In this document: piece by piece, positions 34,712-47,100 of the stretch | Layout of the letters: each line of letters begins with the position of its first letter | Position numbering within the stretch: position 1 is the stretch's first letter | Source of the DNA: Heligmosomoides polygyrus polygyrus | Lineage: Eukaryota; Nematoda; Chromadorea; Rhabditida; Heligmosomidae | Reading direction: 5' to 3' | DNA length: 64,000 nt | NCBI GenBank assembly: GCA_947396885.1 | Contig: OX377204.1 | Span: 1,798,001 to 1,862,000 of the forward strand | The notes under the pieces: generated by a model | What the model was told of the DNA's origin: nothing | What the model saw: only the letters and a program-made list of their open reading frames with translations | Database searches by the model: none | Position numbers and translations under genes: made by a program

Positions 34712-35755
34712 TAGGTTGACCCATAAGTCTCCGCCGTTTTTTTTCAACGATTCACTGCAAATTTCGCCGGCGGTCTCTCGCATAGCGCTGCATAGATTTC
34801 GAAAGAGAATGATTTGCTCTATTGGAGCGTGTATTGCATTTCTGTTTTCATCATGAATTTTGTCAATTTTTAGGTCGTTGAAGTGGAAAGTGAAAAAGTG
34901 AAAAAGTAGCCATTGCGCACTTGTTCTCTCCGCTTAGGTTTGTATTTTTTGTGCAGTTTTTTATAGCACCTGGAAGACAATGTTTTGTGCTACAAGATTG
35001 TGTGTTAGTGCTATTTGCTCATTTGTCCTTTTTTGATTATTAGGTCATCAAATTGGGACGTCCGAAGGAGGGTGGTTATTTTTGCCGACAGCTCCTGCTC
35101 TGTGGTTGGACTTTTTGGGTTGGTGTTATACGTCATTCAAAAGAAAATGTTTTGCTCTATAAGAATTTGTGTCGCGTTTATTGATTTCTTTTGAATGTCA
35201 ACAAAATGCCAAAAAGAGATAAATCGTCTTCACCAGAAACTCCTTCTCCTTCTTCAGTTGTTGATATTCGACAGAAATCAGCGTGAGCCAATAAACGCGA
35301 CACAAATTCTTACTGAGCAAAATATCCTCTTCCAAACGACATATGACACCAAGCAAAAAAGTCCAACCACAGAACCGGAGTTTCGGTAAAAATTCGGACG
35401 GAAAAGTCGGAATTCCCAATTTGATGGACTAAAAATCAATAAAGGGCAAGTGAGAAAATAGGAACAACACATATTCTTGTAGCACAGAAGATTGTCTTCT
35501 AAATGCTATAAAAAACTGCGCAAAAAATTACAAACCTAAGCGGAGAGAACAAGTGCGCAAATGGCTACTTTTTCACTTTACACTTCAACGACTTAAAAAT
35601 TGACAAATTTCATGATGAAAAAGAAATGCAATATATGCTCTGATAGAGCAAATCATTCTCTTTCGAAAGCTATGCAGCGCTACGCAAGAGACCGCCGGCG
35701 AAATCTGCAGTGAATCGTTGAAAAAAAAAACGGCGAAGACTTATGGGACAACCTA
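34712..35755. mobile_element. 1.04-kb TA-flanked palindromic element, copy 1
   Basis: TA occurs at 34712-34713 and 35754-35755, with inner ends ggttgacccataagtc and gacttatgggacaacc. The arms, 34714-35183 and 35289-35753, are inverted copies of each other along almost their whole length. The loop is 35184-35288 (105 nt). TA flanks and the ggttg(t/a)cccataagtc end are typical of mariner-type elements. There is no transposase, so it is a non-autonomous fold-back derivative. Confidence 0.9.
35206..35286 (+). CDS. Short ORF in palindrome loop, unknown
   Basis: There are 26 codons, [20 protein letters not shown] followed by IRQKSA, then TGA. It fills the loop between the two arms. The other copy keeps the same length, start, stop and 22 of 26 residues (46737-46817). 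The composition is basic at the front and then Ser/Pro-rich. It may be a trimmed transposase start, a captured host exon or chance; expression is unknown. Confidence 0.3.
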   Translation: MPKRDKSSSPETPSPSSVVDIRQKSA

Positions 35756-36872
35756 GTATATGAAAGTGCAGAGCTCCTCTCTACATTCGCCTCCAGAAAA
35801 AGGTTGATACATTAATAAAAAAGCATTACTATTATCAGCATCACTATACTATAAAAACCGCATTCTAAAGTCTTTCAAGGTTCCTTTATCCCATTGACGA
35901 CCGCGCGGCCCAATTTCGGCCCGCAGTTTTTCTGTCGCGTGGGACCGCGCGGCCCAATTTTAGCCCGCGGTTAAAAAAATGTTCGCTGCGGCGCACTTCC
36001 TCGATTTTTCATAGTTTACTAGTATTCATTAGATTCGTTGGATCCTACCAATGCTACCTGCAGAGTGGTCTGAGAATCACTTACTTCTAACGAAAGCTTT
36101 GATAAAAAAATCAGCACAACACACTATTCAAACCTCAAGTAGATACTACTCACGAGCAGCTACGTATATCTTACAAAAATGGTCATGGTTAAGACATCTA
36201 GTCAAATTTCTTGCGAAAAACTTGAACCCAATTTAGAAAAAATATTTCAAACACTTGCTACATCGTGTGGTCACCTTATTTGCATGATTCGTGACGAACG
36301 TGCGCCCTTTTCTGTGCTGACCTTTTCGTAGCAGGAAATACATCTTCTACGTTTTGCTTCGAACCTCTTCCGGCCTTTTCCAATATGTGGCTCACCCATT
36401 GGAGAGGGAGCTTCATTTGAAATACCGTGAAGTAGTGAGTGCACGAGATTCGAGCCTCAAGGCGGTCCCAGCGCGCGGTCCCTCGCGCCAGACACGCGAT
36501 TTGCCGCGCGGTCGTCAATGGTTTATGACCCGAGTTGTCAAAACTTGGAACGAGCTTTCCCCAACACTAATTCACTGTCTTTCTAAGACATTTAACTGCA
36601 AGTTAGAAACATTGCTGAAATAGAAAGGCCTTTTGTAATAATGACTGCAGCCTTTTCAGGATGTAGTAAATCAAAAAAAGAGAATTTTGCATTTTAAGTG
36701 ATTTATTAACAAACAAGTACTAAAGACAAAAAAGTCAAATCAATAGGAGAAAGAAATTCTCATTAAACGATCTTATTTGCAAGAATCAGTTTAATTCATA
36801 ATGCTTAGTGCAAAAGTTGTACTGCACCACGCTTGGATAGTAAATATTTCTTTTCCTCCTCTGCTTTTTCAG
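35756..36872. other. Spacer with a CR1-like RT tail
   Basis: A tandem pair of gaccgcgcggcccaattt words lies at 35897-35965. A plus-strand frame, 36354-36623, ends with FMTRVVKTWNELSPTLIHCL, the usual last segment of CR1/jockey-type ORFs. Nothing else is recognised. Confidence 0.5.
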
Positions 36873-39800
36873 CAAACGAAGTACAAATCCGAATTGAAAA
36901 AAGCAATTTCCACTTTATGCAAACCAAGGAAGAAGTCACTTTAGGTATTCTTTTAAAAAACAGCGTTTGGTGCGACCTTTTGTGCTAACTTATTCTGTAT
37001 CACTTTTTGACTAAATAGCTGCTGTGTTTTGCTTTTGCCAATCTTGAAAAAGGCAGCTTTCGCTGCACCCTTTGTGAATTTATTTTGTCTCTCTTTTAGC
37101 TTAATAAATTTTCTGTTCTGTTCAATTCTGGGTGCGTGTGACGCATTCTGAGTAGGTGTAAGTATGCATTCGAAGCGCCTCCACAACATCCCATAGAAGT
37201 AGAACGCCTGGCGCATCCCGAAAGAGATTTGTAAAGCCATCCTTTATCCTCTGTCCTTTATGCACTATTCTGGTCAAAATTATAGCACTCAAAATGGACA
37301 CAATGAGGTACCACAATGATGTAAATCCTTGTTATACGAAAAATACAACGTCGTCTTTAGATAGACGACTACATAGAGTCTCACAACTATGTATGTGACG
37401 GAGATAATTTTAAATAATAATTTTGATAATCTTTATTAGAGGAATGTGTAAACCTATTGTTGAAACGGTAGCCAACGACTGTTCCCATAAGGGAAGAGAA
37501 GGAGGAAGTACTGCCACAGAGTCGCTGCCCTTATATGAAAGTCACCATAAGAAGTGTGTTGATATGGAGGCAAAAATAGCTGAAAGCAAGAGCGGCCAGC
37601 GAACAAGGCCACGGCGAGATAGTCGCTATCAGTGGCGCCTGCTAACAGTTCACACACGTAGTCTGATCAACGCATGGCTGTTTGGGCAGTGTTTCACGAA
37701 CAAAAACCTTCACGAAATAATACTTCTGGATGCACCAGTCCTATCCGATCTTACGAGTAAAGTACGTATTTGCTAGGGCCATCGGGCAAGAGTATGGTTT
37801 TAGAATACATGGAGCTTCAACACATTCGAGGCGGTTGAGGTAAATTAACCATAAAAAGCGTTATACCTTCAGACAGACGACTACTCATGTCTCCTTGGAA
37901 GGTCACGCCTCAAAGTGGAAGAAAATTTGATTTGCTTGTGCGTGCTATTGGCTGAGGCACTCGACTGACATTCAGAGATGGACCGCGTTCCATTATTCGC
38001 ATTGAGAAATTCCATATCCTAATAATGTGAATGACTCAGTTTTATAGAAATCTGCTACCTCCACAAAATATAGAAGCAAGCAAATGCGATGGGTTTGCAA
38101 AGAAGCTGTCGAATCATAAATGCAGTACATATGTACCATTTTCACGTCGAAATGGACATTTTTAAAGCAAATTGGACACTTTTCAGTCGAATTGGACACT
38201 TTTCAAATCAAATTGGGCACTCTTCTAAGCCAGCTTTAAGACTTCTGATTTTAAAGCGAACTCTTCCAAATCGAGGTGAGCTTCTTCTACATGAAACTAG
38301 AGACCATCCAAAGGATTAGGATATTTTTTGGGTGTAAGCCCCAGTTTACACTTGTGCCGCTGCGCGGCGCGGCACCATGGTCGGGATAGATATCGACCGG
38401 ACGGCGCGGAAAAATCAATATCTATGGCGATCATGCTGTCGCGCCGCGTGACGGCACAAGTATCAACTAGGGCTAAGGCGAACATCGCTGCCCGGAAAGC
38501 GCAGAAGATGCGGGTTCGAGTCCCGCCTGGCGCAAGAGTTTTGATCACAACAAATCATCCTGTAACAACATATAACTTCTCTACCAGCCGCTCCAGGCTT
38601 AAGGAAATTTCTTAGAACAGGAGATTTTTGTTAAAGGAAAATTTCAGTATAACTTTCTTTGATGTTCTGAGCACATTGTTTGAAATTTTATAAAATTCGG
38701 CACAGTTAAAAGTTCCGACTCCACCGACAAGACTTCGGTCGAAAAAAATTTTTTCGCTGAAACTTCGTCTAGGGGGGTTATTTAGGGTGCTGATCACGAA
38801 TCTGATATCCGCTTTTCACGATTCGGTCGGAGACCACCCATACCGTTAACATGGGTGGTCCAGGCAGGGTCACCGATCTCGCTGAAACTTGGTCTAGGGG
38901 GGGGTTTTGGGGTGCTGAGCACGAATCTGACATCCGTTTTTGAAATTGCGGCCGATTACGGTAGATTACGGTAACTAAAGGTAACTAAGGTGCCGAGGTC
39001 ATTATCATCGATTTTGCCCAAACTTCGCCTAGGGGGTTATTTGGGGTGCCGATCATGAATCTGACATCCGTTTTTCGTTTTACGCCGGAGAAATCGGTGA
39101 CCACTACCTTAGTCACCCGTACCTTCCGTAACCTACCGTATTCTAGCGTAAAACGAAAAACGGATGCCAGATTCGTGATCAGCACCCCAAATAACCCCCT
39201 AGACGAAGTTTGGGCAAAATTGGTGACTATGACCTCGGCAGCCTTAATTACCCGTACCTACCGTAACCTACCGTACTCCAGCATAAAACAAAAAACGGAT
39301 GTCAGATTCGTGTTTAGCACGCCAAATAACCCCCCTAGACGAAGCTTTAGCAAAATCGGTGACCCTGCCTGGACAACCCACGTTATCGGTATGGGTGGTC
39401 TCCGACCGAATCGTGAAAAAAAGATATCATATTCGTGATCAGTACCCCCAAATAACCCCCTAGACGAAGTTTCAGTGAAAAATTTTTTTTCGGCCGAAGT
39501 CTTGTCGGTGGAGTCGGAACTTTTAACTAGTGCCTAAAATTCTAATTTTTGTGGAAAATTAATGATTATATTAGCTTGTTTTAAGAGCAGGAGAGCGACA
39601 GGGCAAGGTATCCACTTTTCATCAAAGAGATTATTCGATCGAAAAACGGGTCGGTTTTGTTGCGTAAAAGTCGGAACAAATCTCGAAACGAGACAATTTT
39701 TGCCGCTCACTCAACTCGTTGGGCATCCACTTTTCGAGCTTTTCACCTTCCCGAGGCGTTTCTGAGTATCCGCAACAGCAGTGTTAGTGACGTCTAGCTC

Positions 39801-40883
39801 CTTCGCTATTTCGAGAACTGTTTGGGATGCTTCAGCTTCCACCAATTCCTTCAGCTCATCGTCCAGGGTTGCTCTAGGTCGACCGCTGCGGGGTTGATCT
39901 TCATGTTCTCTGGTCCGAAATTTACTGCCACTGTCGCACAGTGCTTTCTACAACACTTAGGCCCCCATACTTGGTTGATTTGTTGAGCCGTCTCGGCTGC
40001 GGATTGTCCCAATTTGAAGTTAAAACAAAAGGATGTTCTGTAATGCTCGTTCGACATACTTCAATAAGCCCTTCAAGAACATAAATATTAAACAACGTTG
40101 AAACAAACATTGTTTGGTCAGATAGAGTGAAAAATTCTGTACAGAAAGTAGTATTAATGCACAATGCAAGTTGAATTTTTACTTAATAAATAGCTGGAAA
40201 TCGCTGAGTGTCATGGCAACGGCCCATGACAACTCGTCGGCCTGGGCGGGGTTTCCAGGGAGGCGCGCCCTGTTATGTATTGCTACTTAAAGAGTATCTA
40301 ACGTTCTGACCCTAGCCTGTTGGGTATCACTCCAAGAAATAGCAGAAATCCTGCAGTAGTGATGAACATACCTGAACCCTGTACGTAGTGATATCTACGT
40401 AGCTGTCGCTACAATGTAGATAGAGGTTTCTCATTTCATCCCTTCTACTTCAGACTTAGTTCAATCAATATTACTTTCTCAGATTCCATATCTGCTGGCT
40501 GATCTTGAATGTTACAGCAGAGGCTTGCATTCTACCGTGCCTTGCTCAATACCAGCCCTCTATATCGCCTCCGGCATGACAGTCTCCCAACCTGCCCCTC
40601 AATACCGGACGACGACGGCTATTTGACCGTTCCAATATCCGCGTGGCAATACAATAAAGGCGAGCAGCTGGCCAATACTCATAGAAGAAAAGCAATATTT
40701 CGGTGCATCGACCGTTCGAAGAACTCAGGACAATCTATCTTTACCGCTGCCAGTTGGCAGACGATGGATGAAATTTACAATGCCGAAAAATCAAATCTGA
40801 TGTCCTGTGGTGCACCAAGCAGTGTGCTTTTTGCCATTTCACCAGGCATGCGACTTTCGTTCTATATCTTGAGGTTTTTGTAG
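36873..40883 (+). CDS. Unidentified gene, three candidate exons
   Basis: Candidate exons are 36873-36944 (NEVQIRIEKSNFHFMQTKEE), 37472-37761 (alternative start 37440; ends LDAPVLSDLTSK before gtacgt) and 40518-40883 (from a ttacag acceptor, QRLAFYRALLNTSPLYRLRH, with SIPDDDGYLTVPISAWQ, to TAG). Phases agree (1, then 0) with the 37472 start. Splice sites are good (ctttttcag, taag-type donors). I recognise no domain. The long intron holds a SINE tail, a MITE, a second tRNA-like repeat, the 825-bp palindrome and a mariner remnant. It could be two unrelated gene pieces or partly chance frames. Confidence 0.35.
37150..37262 (+). repeat. SINE family 1, tail fragment
   Basis: The words aagcgcctccacaacatccc and ggcgcatcccgaaagagatt and a tttatcctctgtccttta tail match the 3' half of the family. 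Confidence 0.7.
38120..38240. repeat. Degenerate 20-bp tandem repeat
   Basis: About four units follow the pattern (g/a)tcgaaattggacactttt. The last is followed by tcttctaagccag, as at 1070, so the two places share an older repeat. Confidence 0.6.
38338..38476. repeat. MITE inserted in a tRNA-like repeat, TAA duplication
   Basis: The inverted ends gccccagtttacacttgtgc and gcacaagtatcaactagggc are flanked on both sides by taa. To its right the tRNA-like repeat continues at the very point (aaggcgaacatcg) where the uninterrupted copy near 1757-1826 has gtgtaaggcgaac. A 3-bp TAA duplication fits PIF/Harbinger-type transposition. Confidence 0.75.
38474..38607 (+). repeat. tRNA-like repeat family 2, copy
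   Basis: The sequence runs aaggcgaacatcgctgcccg, then a perfect B box ggttcgagtcc, then the shared flank catcctgtaacaacatat and ctccaggcttaagg. The 5' end is separated by the MITE to its left. Confidence 0.75.
38704..39528. repeat. 825-bp near-perfect palindrome (fold-back element)
   Basis: The outer ends agttaaaagttccgactcc and ggagtcggaacttttaact are inverted. The arms are about 400 bp each and mirror each other throughout (for example cgtctaggggggttattt against aaataaccccctagacg), with the centre near 39115. Within each arm a word of the type acttcgtctagggggttatt, then cacgaatctgacatccg, repeats about every 130-150 bp. No coding capacity; short frames across it are repeats. Confidence 0.88.
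39570..40057 (-). mobile_element. mariner transposase remnant, N-terminal part
   Basis: The minus-strand frame from 40057 (MSNEHYRTSFCFNFKLGQSA, then ETAQQINQVWG) matches the first helix-turn-helix of mariner transposases. Further broken frames (a GRP hinge-like part, then ISLMKSGY) follow to 39570. Stops and a large internal loss make it dead. Confidence 0.7.
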
Positions 40884-41869
40884 ACTTTTTTGTTCTGTTG
40901 GTGTACGTAGTTTGCTTCTCTCAGCAGCGTAAAGCCGTAGATACGGTAGTTGAGTGACAAAAAGCTGGTGGCACTGGTGATAATTGGCGGTCTGTTGTTG
41001 ATGTCTGGCAAGATTAACGGAGTGGAATTTGCTGAAGAAGCAAAAAGCGAACATGGAAGGAACAGGCAACTGTCAGCAACTGACGTAGGGCTGTGTGTGT
41101 GTGTGTGTGTGCTTTGCACTTTCTTTTCGAATCAAACTTTGTACGTTTCCTTTCGCCAAGTGCTTCTTTTCAGCCATGCTGACCGTAGCTCTCCAATTTC
41201 CCGCACTCCGCAACTTCCATTTACGCTAACCATTACAGTCCGTTCCTTGTGGAAGACCGCTGGTGGCTTCCCGTGATTGATAACAACTTGATCCAAGTCA
41301 GACCTAAAGCGTTTTCCCAGCCGAATATTGTTCTATCTATTTGGCAACAGTGTGATGACATTTAAGCTGGCGAACTTCTTAAAAGTAATCAGTTGAGCCT
41401 GACGGTGTGAAAAGCCTTTTCAAAATCTAGATGTACCACATCACACGCATATTTGTTTTTCAGTGACAAAATCCAGTCGTTTAAGCACCCACTAAGGTTA
41501 GCCTCTGCTGTTTTCCCTTTTACAGAAACTTTTGTTTACAACAGGCAGCACGCCTCACTCATTCACGTCCAGTTCATACCTATGGAAATTTTTCTTCTTT
41601 AAAAGTTACCCGCTTTAGGACTGCTTCAGTACATGCTTCTTTGCTGGCACTTTTGGCGGAGTCGTGCTGTCAGGACACTCTTGAGTTCGTACCGAATTCA
41701 GGCTAGATTGCTTAAACCTCCTACCGTTTCTCTCTAACATATTCCTACTATATATAAAGCAGTAGTGTGTGTATGTGTGTGTGCGCGCGCGTGCGTGTTT
41801 CCGTCCGTAAGTCGTCACAACTGGAGTGGGGCACGGCGTATTTGGCGATACTCAATGATTCATGGTGAC
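40884..41869. other. Spacer with gt microsatellites
   Basis: A (tg)n run lies near 41093-41111 and a (gt/gc)n run at 41764-41796. No gene is recognised. Confidence 0.5.
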
Positions 41870-41955
41870 CCGAAACTTTAGCCCCAGGGGTAATCGAGGT
41901 CGCTGAACACAAATGTGAGGTTCGTTTTTGAAGTGTCGATCGCAATCAATCAATA
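41870..41955. repeat. gtcgctgaacacgaatctg repeat, diverged unit
   Basis: It shares cgaaactttagccccagggg, gaggtcgctgaacac and caatcaatattgatcaaatt with the tandem units at 42995-43260 and the minus-strand unit at 57345-57475. Confidence 0.65.
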
Positions 41956-41984
41956 TTGATCAAATTTCCTACGTTTCTTTATTC

Positions 41985-42560
41985 TTGATTTTTCTTAGAT
42001 TATACCATCGGAGATACGGTACCATAAACAACAATGTCTTCCATCGATGCGTAAGATGGTTCCAATGTCTGGATCCTGACCTAATGGCAGTAGAATCTAG
42101 TAAAATATTTAAGAGGAAACTGAATGTTTTGGATCTTCTTCGATCTTATTCAGAATTGAGGATTTAGCATTGTTGTAGGCGACGTTGAATCATGGTTCAT
42201 TTTCTTTTTGTTTCTATTGTCTAACTTTTCTTACCACAGCCCTTCATATGCCTGTCTCGGATAAGCCTCAAGGTCGTTTTGCAGTACGCGTAGCTTAGTT
42301 CACCTTGCCTGTGATCTATGTTCCAGCTAGCCACACTCCTGTTAAGAGTTCCGCTTATCGTGTCATCCGTTTCCTTCACGCCTAAAGTCCAGCTCTTGGC
42401 TCGATGCATGTCACTGGGGTATTTGCTCAATCGTCACTTCTCTGCTTTTGCTACATCCTGGATAAGGAATTCCGTGCAAGACGCGTTTACCATTACAAGT
42501 TGTTCTGACGCGTAGTTGCTTCCCCAGGGCCAGTCCCACCGTACGTATTTAGTTTAATGA
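41985..42560 (+). mobile_element. CR1-like ORF tail and 3' region, decayed
   Basis: The frame RYGTINNNVFHRCVRWFQCL, then SSKIFKRKLNVLDL, resembles the last residues of CR1/jockey RT ORFs. Assignment rests on that pattern only. Confidence 0.4.
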
Positions 42561-42994
42561 GGTGCCACCATGCGCCCGCGTTGGAATGACATTGTCAGTT
42601 GCGCTGGATAACCCCTGCTGTGGAACTGCTGCGAGACAACTTGTGTGTTGTGGACGTGGTTGTACATGATTGGATCGTGATGCGATGTCGCTGACCCTAC
42701 TTACGTGCAATTAACCAGAGGGCTGGTTCTAGGCATTATAACTTACGGGAAACATCTATTCGGTACTCTTTAATGAGTACCTAATATTTGCAATGAACTA
42801 ACGATAGGTTTGTGGTGTGCTGATGTACTTAGTGTATTAGTGTTTGTATGTTCTTTGCGTCTGTAATTTTTTGTTTTCGTCTGATTTTCTGGCCAAACTG
42901 AGTCAATTCTTGAACTTACGATTGATTCTGTTAATACTAATGTTTGGGCACACCTTCGGTTTATTAAATAAATTATCGATTTTCTGAGGATGTT
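42561..42994. other. Spacer
   Basis: No recognised gene or repeat. Confidence 0.4.
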
Positions 42995-43260
42995 GTTCAG
43001 GCGGTCCGAAACTTGAGTTCTGGGGCAGTCAGGTCGCTGAACACGAATCTAAAGTTTGTTTCAGAGGTATCGATCGCCATCAATCGATATTGATCAAAAT
43101 ATCGATCTTTTCTGGATTTCGTTCAAACGGTCCGAAACTACAACCTTGGGGGTAATCGAGGTCGCTGAACACGAATCTGAAGTTTGTTTTTAGAGCATCA
43201 ATCACCATCAATCGATATTAATCAAATTATCCATTTTTTGGATGTCGTTCATTTTTTCCG
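42995..43260. repeat. Tandem repeat, two units of about 125 bp
   Basis: Each unit reads ggtccgaaact, then gtcgctgaacacgaatct, then catcaatcgatatt. Related single units are at 41870 and 57345 (opposite strand), so this is a dispersed satellite-like family. Confidence 0.75.
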
Positions 43261-44185
43261 TTGCCTTTTAATTTTTCTTTTTTTCCGTAATCGACGTACT
43301 TAAGATGTTCTTCCTGCAGAAACCATGAGATAGGTTGCAACTAAAATTGAAGATGAGAAGTTATTACTACCACGAAGCCGTTGAAAAGCTGGTGTTATCC
43401 ACAAAGTATTTTTTAGGAATTACTGCAGTTCGCATTTCTTGCTAGTAATGTGGTGCCTGTCTCCCGGTGCCACGTCCGGTAATGGCGCCCGGTTTTGTAA
43501 ACGGTGTTTTAAGTGGTAGGAATTATGCTCGCTTCCGGTGAAGATTTTGTACCCTGTGGTGTCAGCGTTCTATCCTCCACCTTTTGCTTACGTTTTATCT
43601 ACAGTTTTCACGTTTTGTTTTTTCTCATTTTTGCCTAATTTTGTGTCAGCATTGAGATAGCTGCAATTACGTGTTCTGTTCTAACTTTCTTTTTGTCTTA
43701 CGTTTCTGATTATAGAATGTGATGTATTCGATAAATAAATAAATACATTTATCCAGTTAGTGTCTAGAAAATGCCAGTATTCACTTCCCAAACTCCTTGA
43801 ATATCTGTGCAACATGTTTTTGCACTGAGGAGCGGTTTCGCACGTGTGGAAGCAAGCTATAGCAATTGCAAATCCAAGGAGTTCCACCACTAATTTCCTA
43901 GTTAATTTTCGAACCTTGAGTAATACTCTAACAGCGGTAAATGTAGCAATGAAAGTCGTGTGCGAGAAAAGTAGAACGACCTCCAAGGATTCTGAGAGCA
44001 TCAACACATGGTTAGCTGCTCTGAAATTTACTGCTTGGATTCAGACATCCATGGCACTTTTTTGCACGAAACCTGAGGTGTTTGTTTACTTTTCCTGTTG
44101 TAAACCACACGCGTATCTGAGAAAAAGCTCCTCAAGCAAATTTATTCAGTCTATTCATCTATGCAGAATAAGTTATTCCAACATT
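43261..44185. other. Spacer below the galactosyltransferase gene
   Basis: No recognised gene. Frames at 43681-44007 (minus) and 43844-44203 (plus) overlap on opposite strands and match no family I know. Confidence 0.4.
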
Positions 44186-47100
44186 CTAGCTATCTTCTTT
44201 TAGCATCTTATTGTTTGCAACGAAGAACCAATACAACCTGTTCGACTTGTTCACATTGAAGAACATCTCCTTCACTTCCGATTTTCCGATGGGCCATTTT
44301 TGACCGAACTCGATTCGCTCATTCAGGTGAACGACAGTTATATTTGTCGGCTTCCTCGATATTCCAGTGAAGAACACGTCTTCTAACTAAAAATAAAATT
44401 GTAAATGCCGATAAGAATTAAATAGCTATACCAACGAATTATTTGGTTCTACTTAATGAAGCACCTATAATTGTAACCTCGTTGCAAGTTGGTTTCTAGA
44501 GTAACCCGTTTTATTGTGGCAGAAGTGCTTTCCTTCCTCGTTTTTAGGAAAGTCATTTAACATCAATTCAATTCGAAAAGGTTTCGGCAGTGGTCAGTGC
44601 AGCAGCGAACTCAAACTATTTTGTCACAAAGTTGTCTCCAACTTTCCGAAATCGACGAGTGTCAAATTAATGGGAAAGTCGAGTCGACAGTCAACACTCA
44701 AGTCCGTTTAATGTTTTCTTCGATTATGTTCTTTTTTCCATAGCGCACAAACATGGGCAATAAATCGATAAATGAATAAATCAATAAATCAATAAAGTGT
44801 AGTGTGGAATAACAGATTGAATGGGTTACCCAAAAGAATTTCTGCGAATGTATGGTAGACAGAATCTTCTTCGCTGCCTGCAGTGGAACAATATACATCA
44901 TTCCGAAGCAATAGTTTGGGTAATACGAACGATCGTACTCTTCGTCTGTCACCACCCTGTAAGTGAAGTAGGAAGTGCGAGAAGCGGAAATGGAATTCAA
45001 CATGAGATTTGCAGTGGAAAAGTGGTGAAGCATGATCTTCTGCGTTTACTAAAAAAACCTTTTACTTGGTAATATATTCTCCTACGGAAAAGAATATATT
45101 ACCATTCTATAATACATCGAATTTCCAATGACTGCAATTCAATTCACTGTTGGAATAGCACTAGAAATTAGGGCTCATTCTAACGTACGTGGGGAAGTAG
45201 TATATGAATAATAAACTTTTTACTGATATAGAATGCGCGGAAGAAGAGGTGAAGTTAAGAAGTGAAGTGAAAGCTGACTGATCAAATTTAATGTTGGAAA
45301 ATCAACAGTAGTACCTTATAGTGTATGGTCAACAATCAGCTGTATCACCTGTCATATTGTTGATCAAATTGCTCGAGCAAGCGCCAGCAGCGGCTCCATT
45401 CGTCCCCGAAGTGCACCAATGGATCCTCCTCGCCCGAGGGACACGAGGAGCGTCATATCGTTCGTTCAGGGCTTTCACGAAGAAGTCCGACCAACGCGTT
45501 GGTGGGCGTCCTGGTCTTCTCTTGACATCCGCAGCGATGTTGTCTGCGAAGCGCATTACGTGGTTGGCCCACCTAATTTTCGACGACATGGCACATGCAA
45601 CAGCGTCTTTGATCTTCGAACGTCAGCGAAGCTTGAAACTCCAAAGGCCTTCTTTCATTTGCTTGAGTCGTGTCACTCCGAGCATCGTCTTCTCGATTCC
45701 GCGCCTCGAGAAGCTGATCGCATGTTCCTCCTGCTTTCGTGGCCCAAGTCTCTGAAGCCTACGTTGGCTCAGGGAGAACAGTGGAGTCGAATAGGTGGGT
45801 ACGGAGTCGGACGTTCTTCGTCTTCTTCTCGACTTCTTCGACGCTCTTGAAAGCTCCCCAATCCGCTCGTTTCCTCCTGCTCAGCTCTGGCGCTAGGTCG
45901 TTGGCCATATTGACTTCGCGACCCAGATACACGTAGCTGGAGCATTCGGAGATGTTCGTTCCGTTGAGCGAGAATGGGGCATCAGAAACTTTGTTCCTCA
46001 TGAACATCGTCTTCGTAAGATTCCTCTGCAGTCCAACGTTCCCACATACACGATCGAAGTCGGCCAGCATTCGCTCCGCCTGGCTGATGCTCGGTGTTAT
46101 GAGCACGATGTCGTCAGTGAAGCGAAGATGATGTAGTTGCCGGCCGTCGACTTCCACTCCCTTGTTTTCCCATTCTAGTTCTCGCATGACATTTTCGAGG
46201 GTGGCGCTGAAGAGCTTCGGGGATATATTAGGTTGTCCCATAAGTCTTCGCCGTTTTTTTTTTTCAAAGTTTCACTGCAGATTTCGCCGGCGGTCTCTTG
46301 CATGGCGCTGCATAGCTTTCGAAAGAGAATGATTTGTTCTATCATAACTTGTATTGCATTTCTTTTTTCTTCACGAATTTTGTCAATTTTCAGGTCGTTG
46401 AAGTGAAAAGTGAATAAGTGAAAAAGTAGCCATTTGCGCACTTGTTCTCTCCGCTTAGGTTTGTAAGTTTTTGCGCAGTTTTTTAAAGCGTTTGGAAGAC
46501 AATGTTCTGTACTACAAGAATATGTGTTAGTCCTATTTTCTCACTTGCCCTTTATTGATTTTTAGGTCATCAAATTGGGACGTCCGAAGGAGGATGGCTA
46601 TTTCTGCCGACAGCTCCTGCTCTGTGGGCTCTGTGGTTGGACTTTTTGGGTTGGCGTTATATGTCATTCGGAAGAGAATACCTTGCTCTATAAGAATATG
46701 TGTCGCGTTTATTGATATCTATTAAATATCAACAAAATGCCAAAAAGAGAAGAATCGTCTTCACCAACTACTCCTTCTCCTTCTTCAGTTGTTGATATTC
46801 GACAGAAATCAGCGTGAGCCAATAAACGCGACACAAATTCTTACTGAGCAAGACATCCTCTTCCAAACGACATATAACACCAAGCAAAAAAGTTCAACCA
46901 CAGAACCAGAGTTTTGGTAAAAATTCGGACGGCAAAGTCGGAATTCCCAATTTGATGGCCTAAAAATCAATAAAGGGCAAGTGAGAAAATAGGACTAACA
47001 CATATTCTTGTAGTACAAAACATTATCTTCCAAGTGCTATAAAAAGCTGCGCAAAAACTTACAAAGCTAAGCGGAGCGAACAAGTGCGCAAATGGCTAAT

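Noticed and set aside
43681..44203. Overlapping ORFs on both strands
   Set aside because: No similarity and no splice support; one is the antisense of the other.
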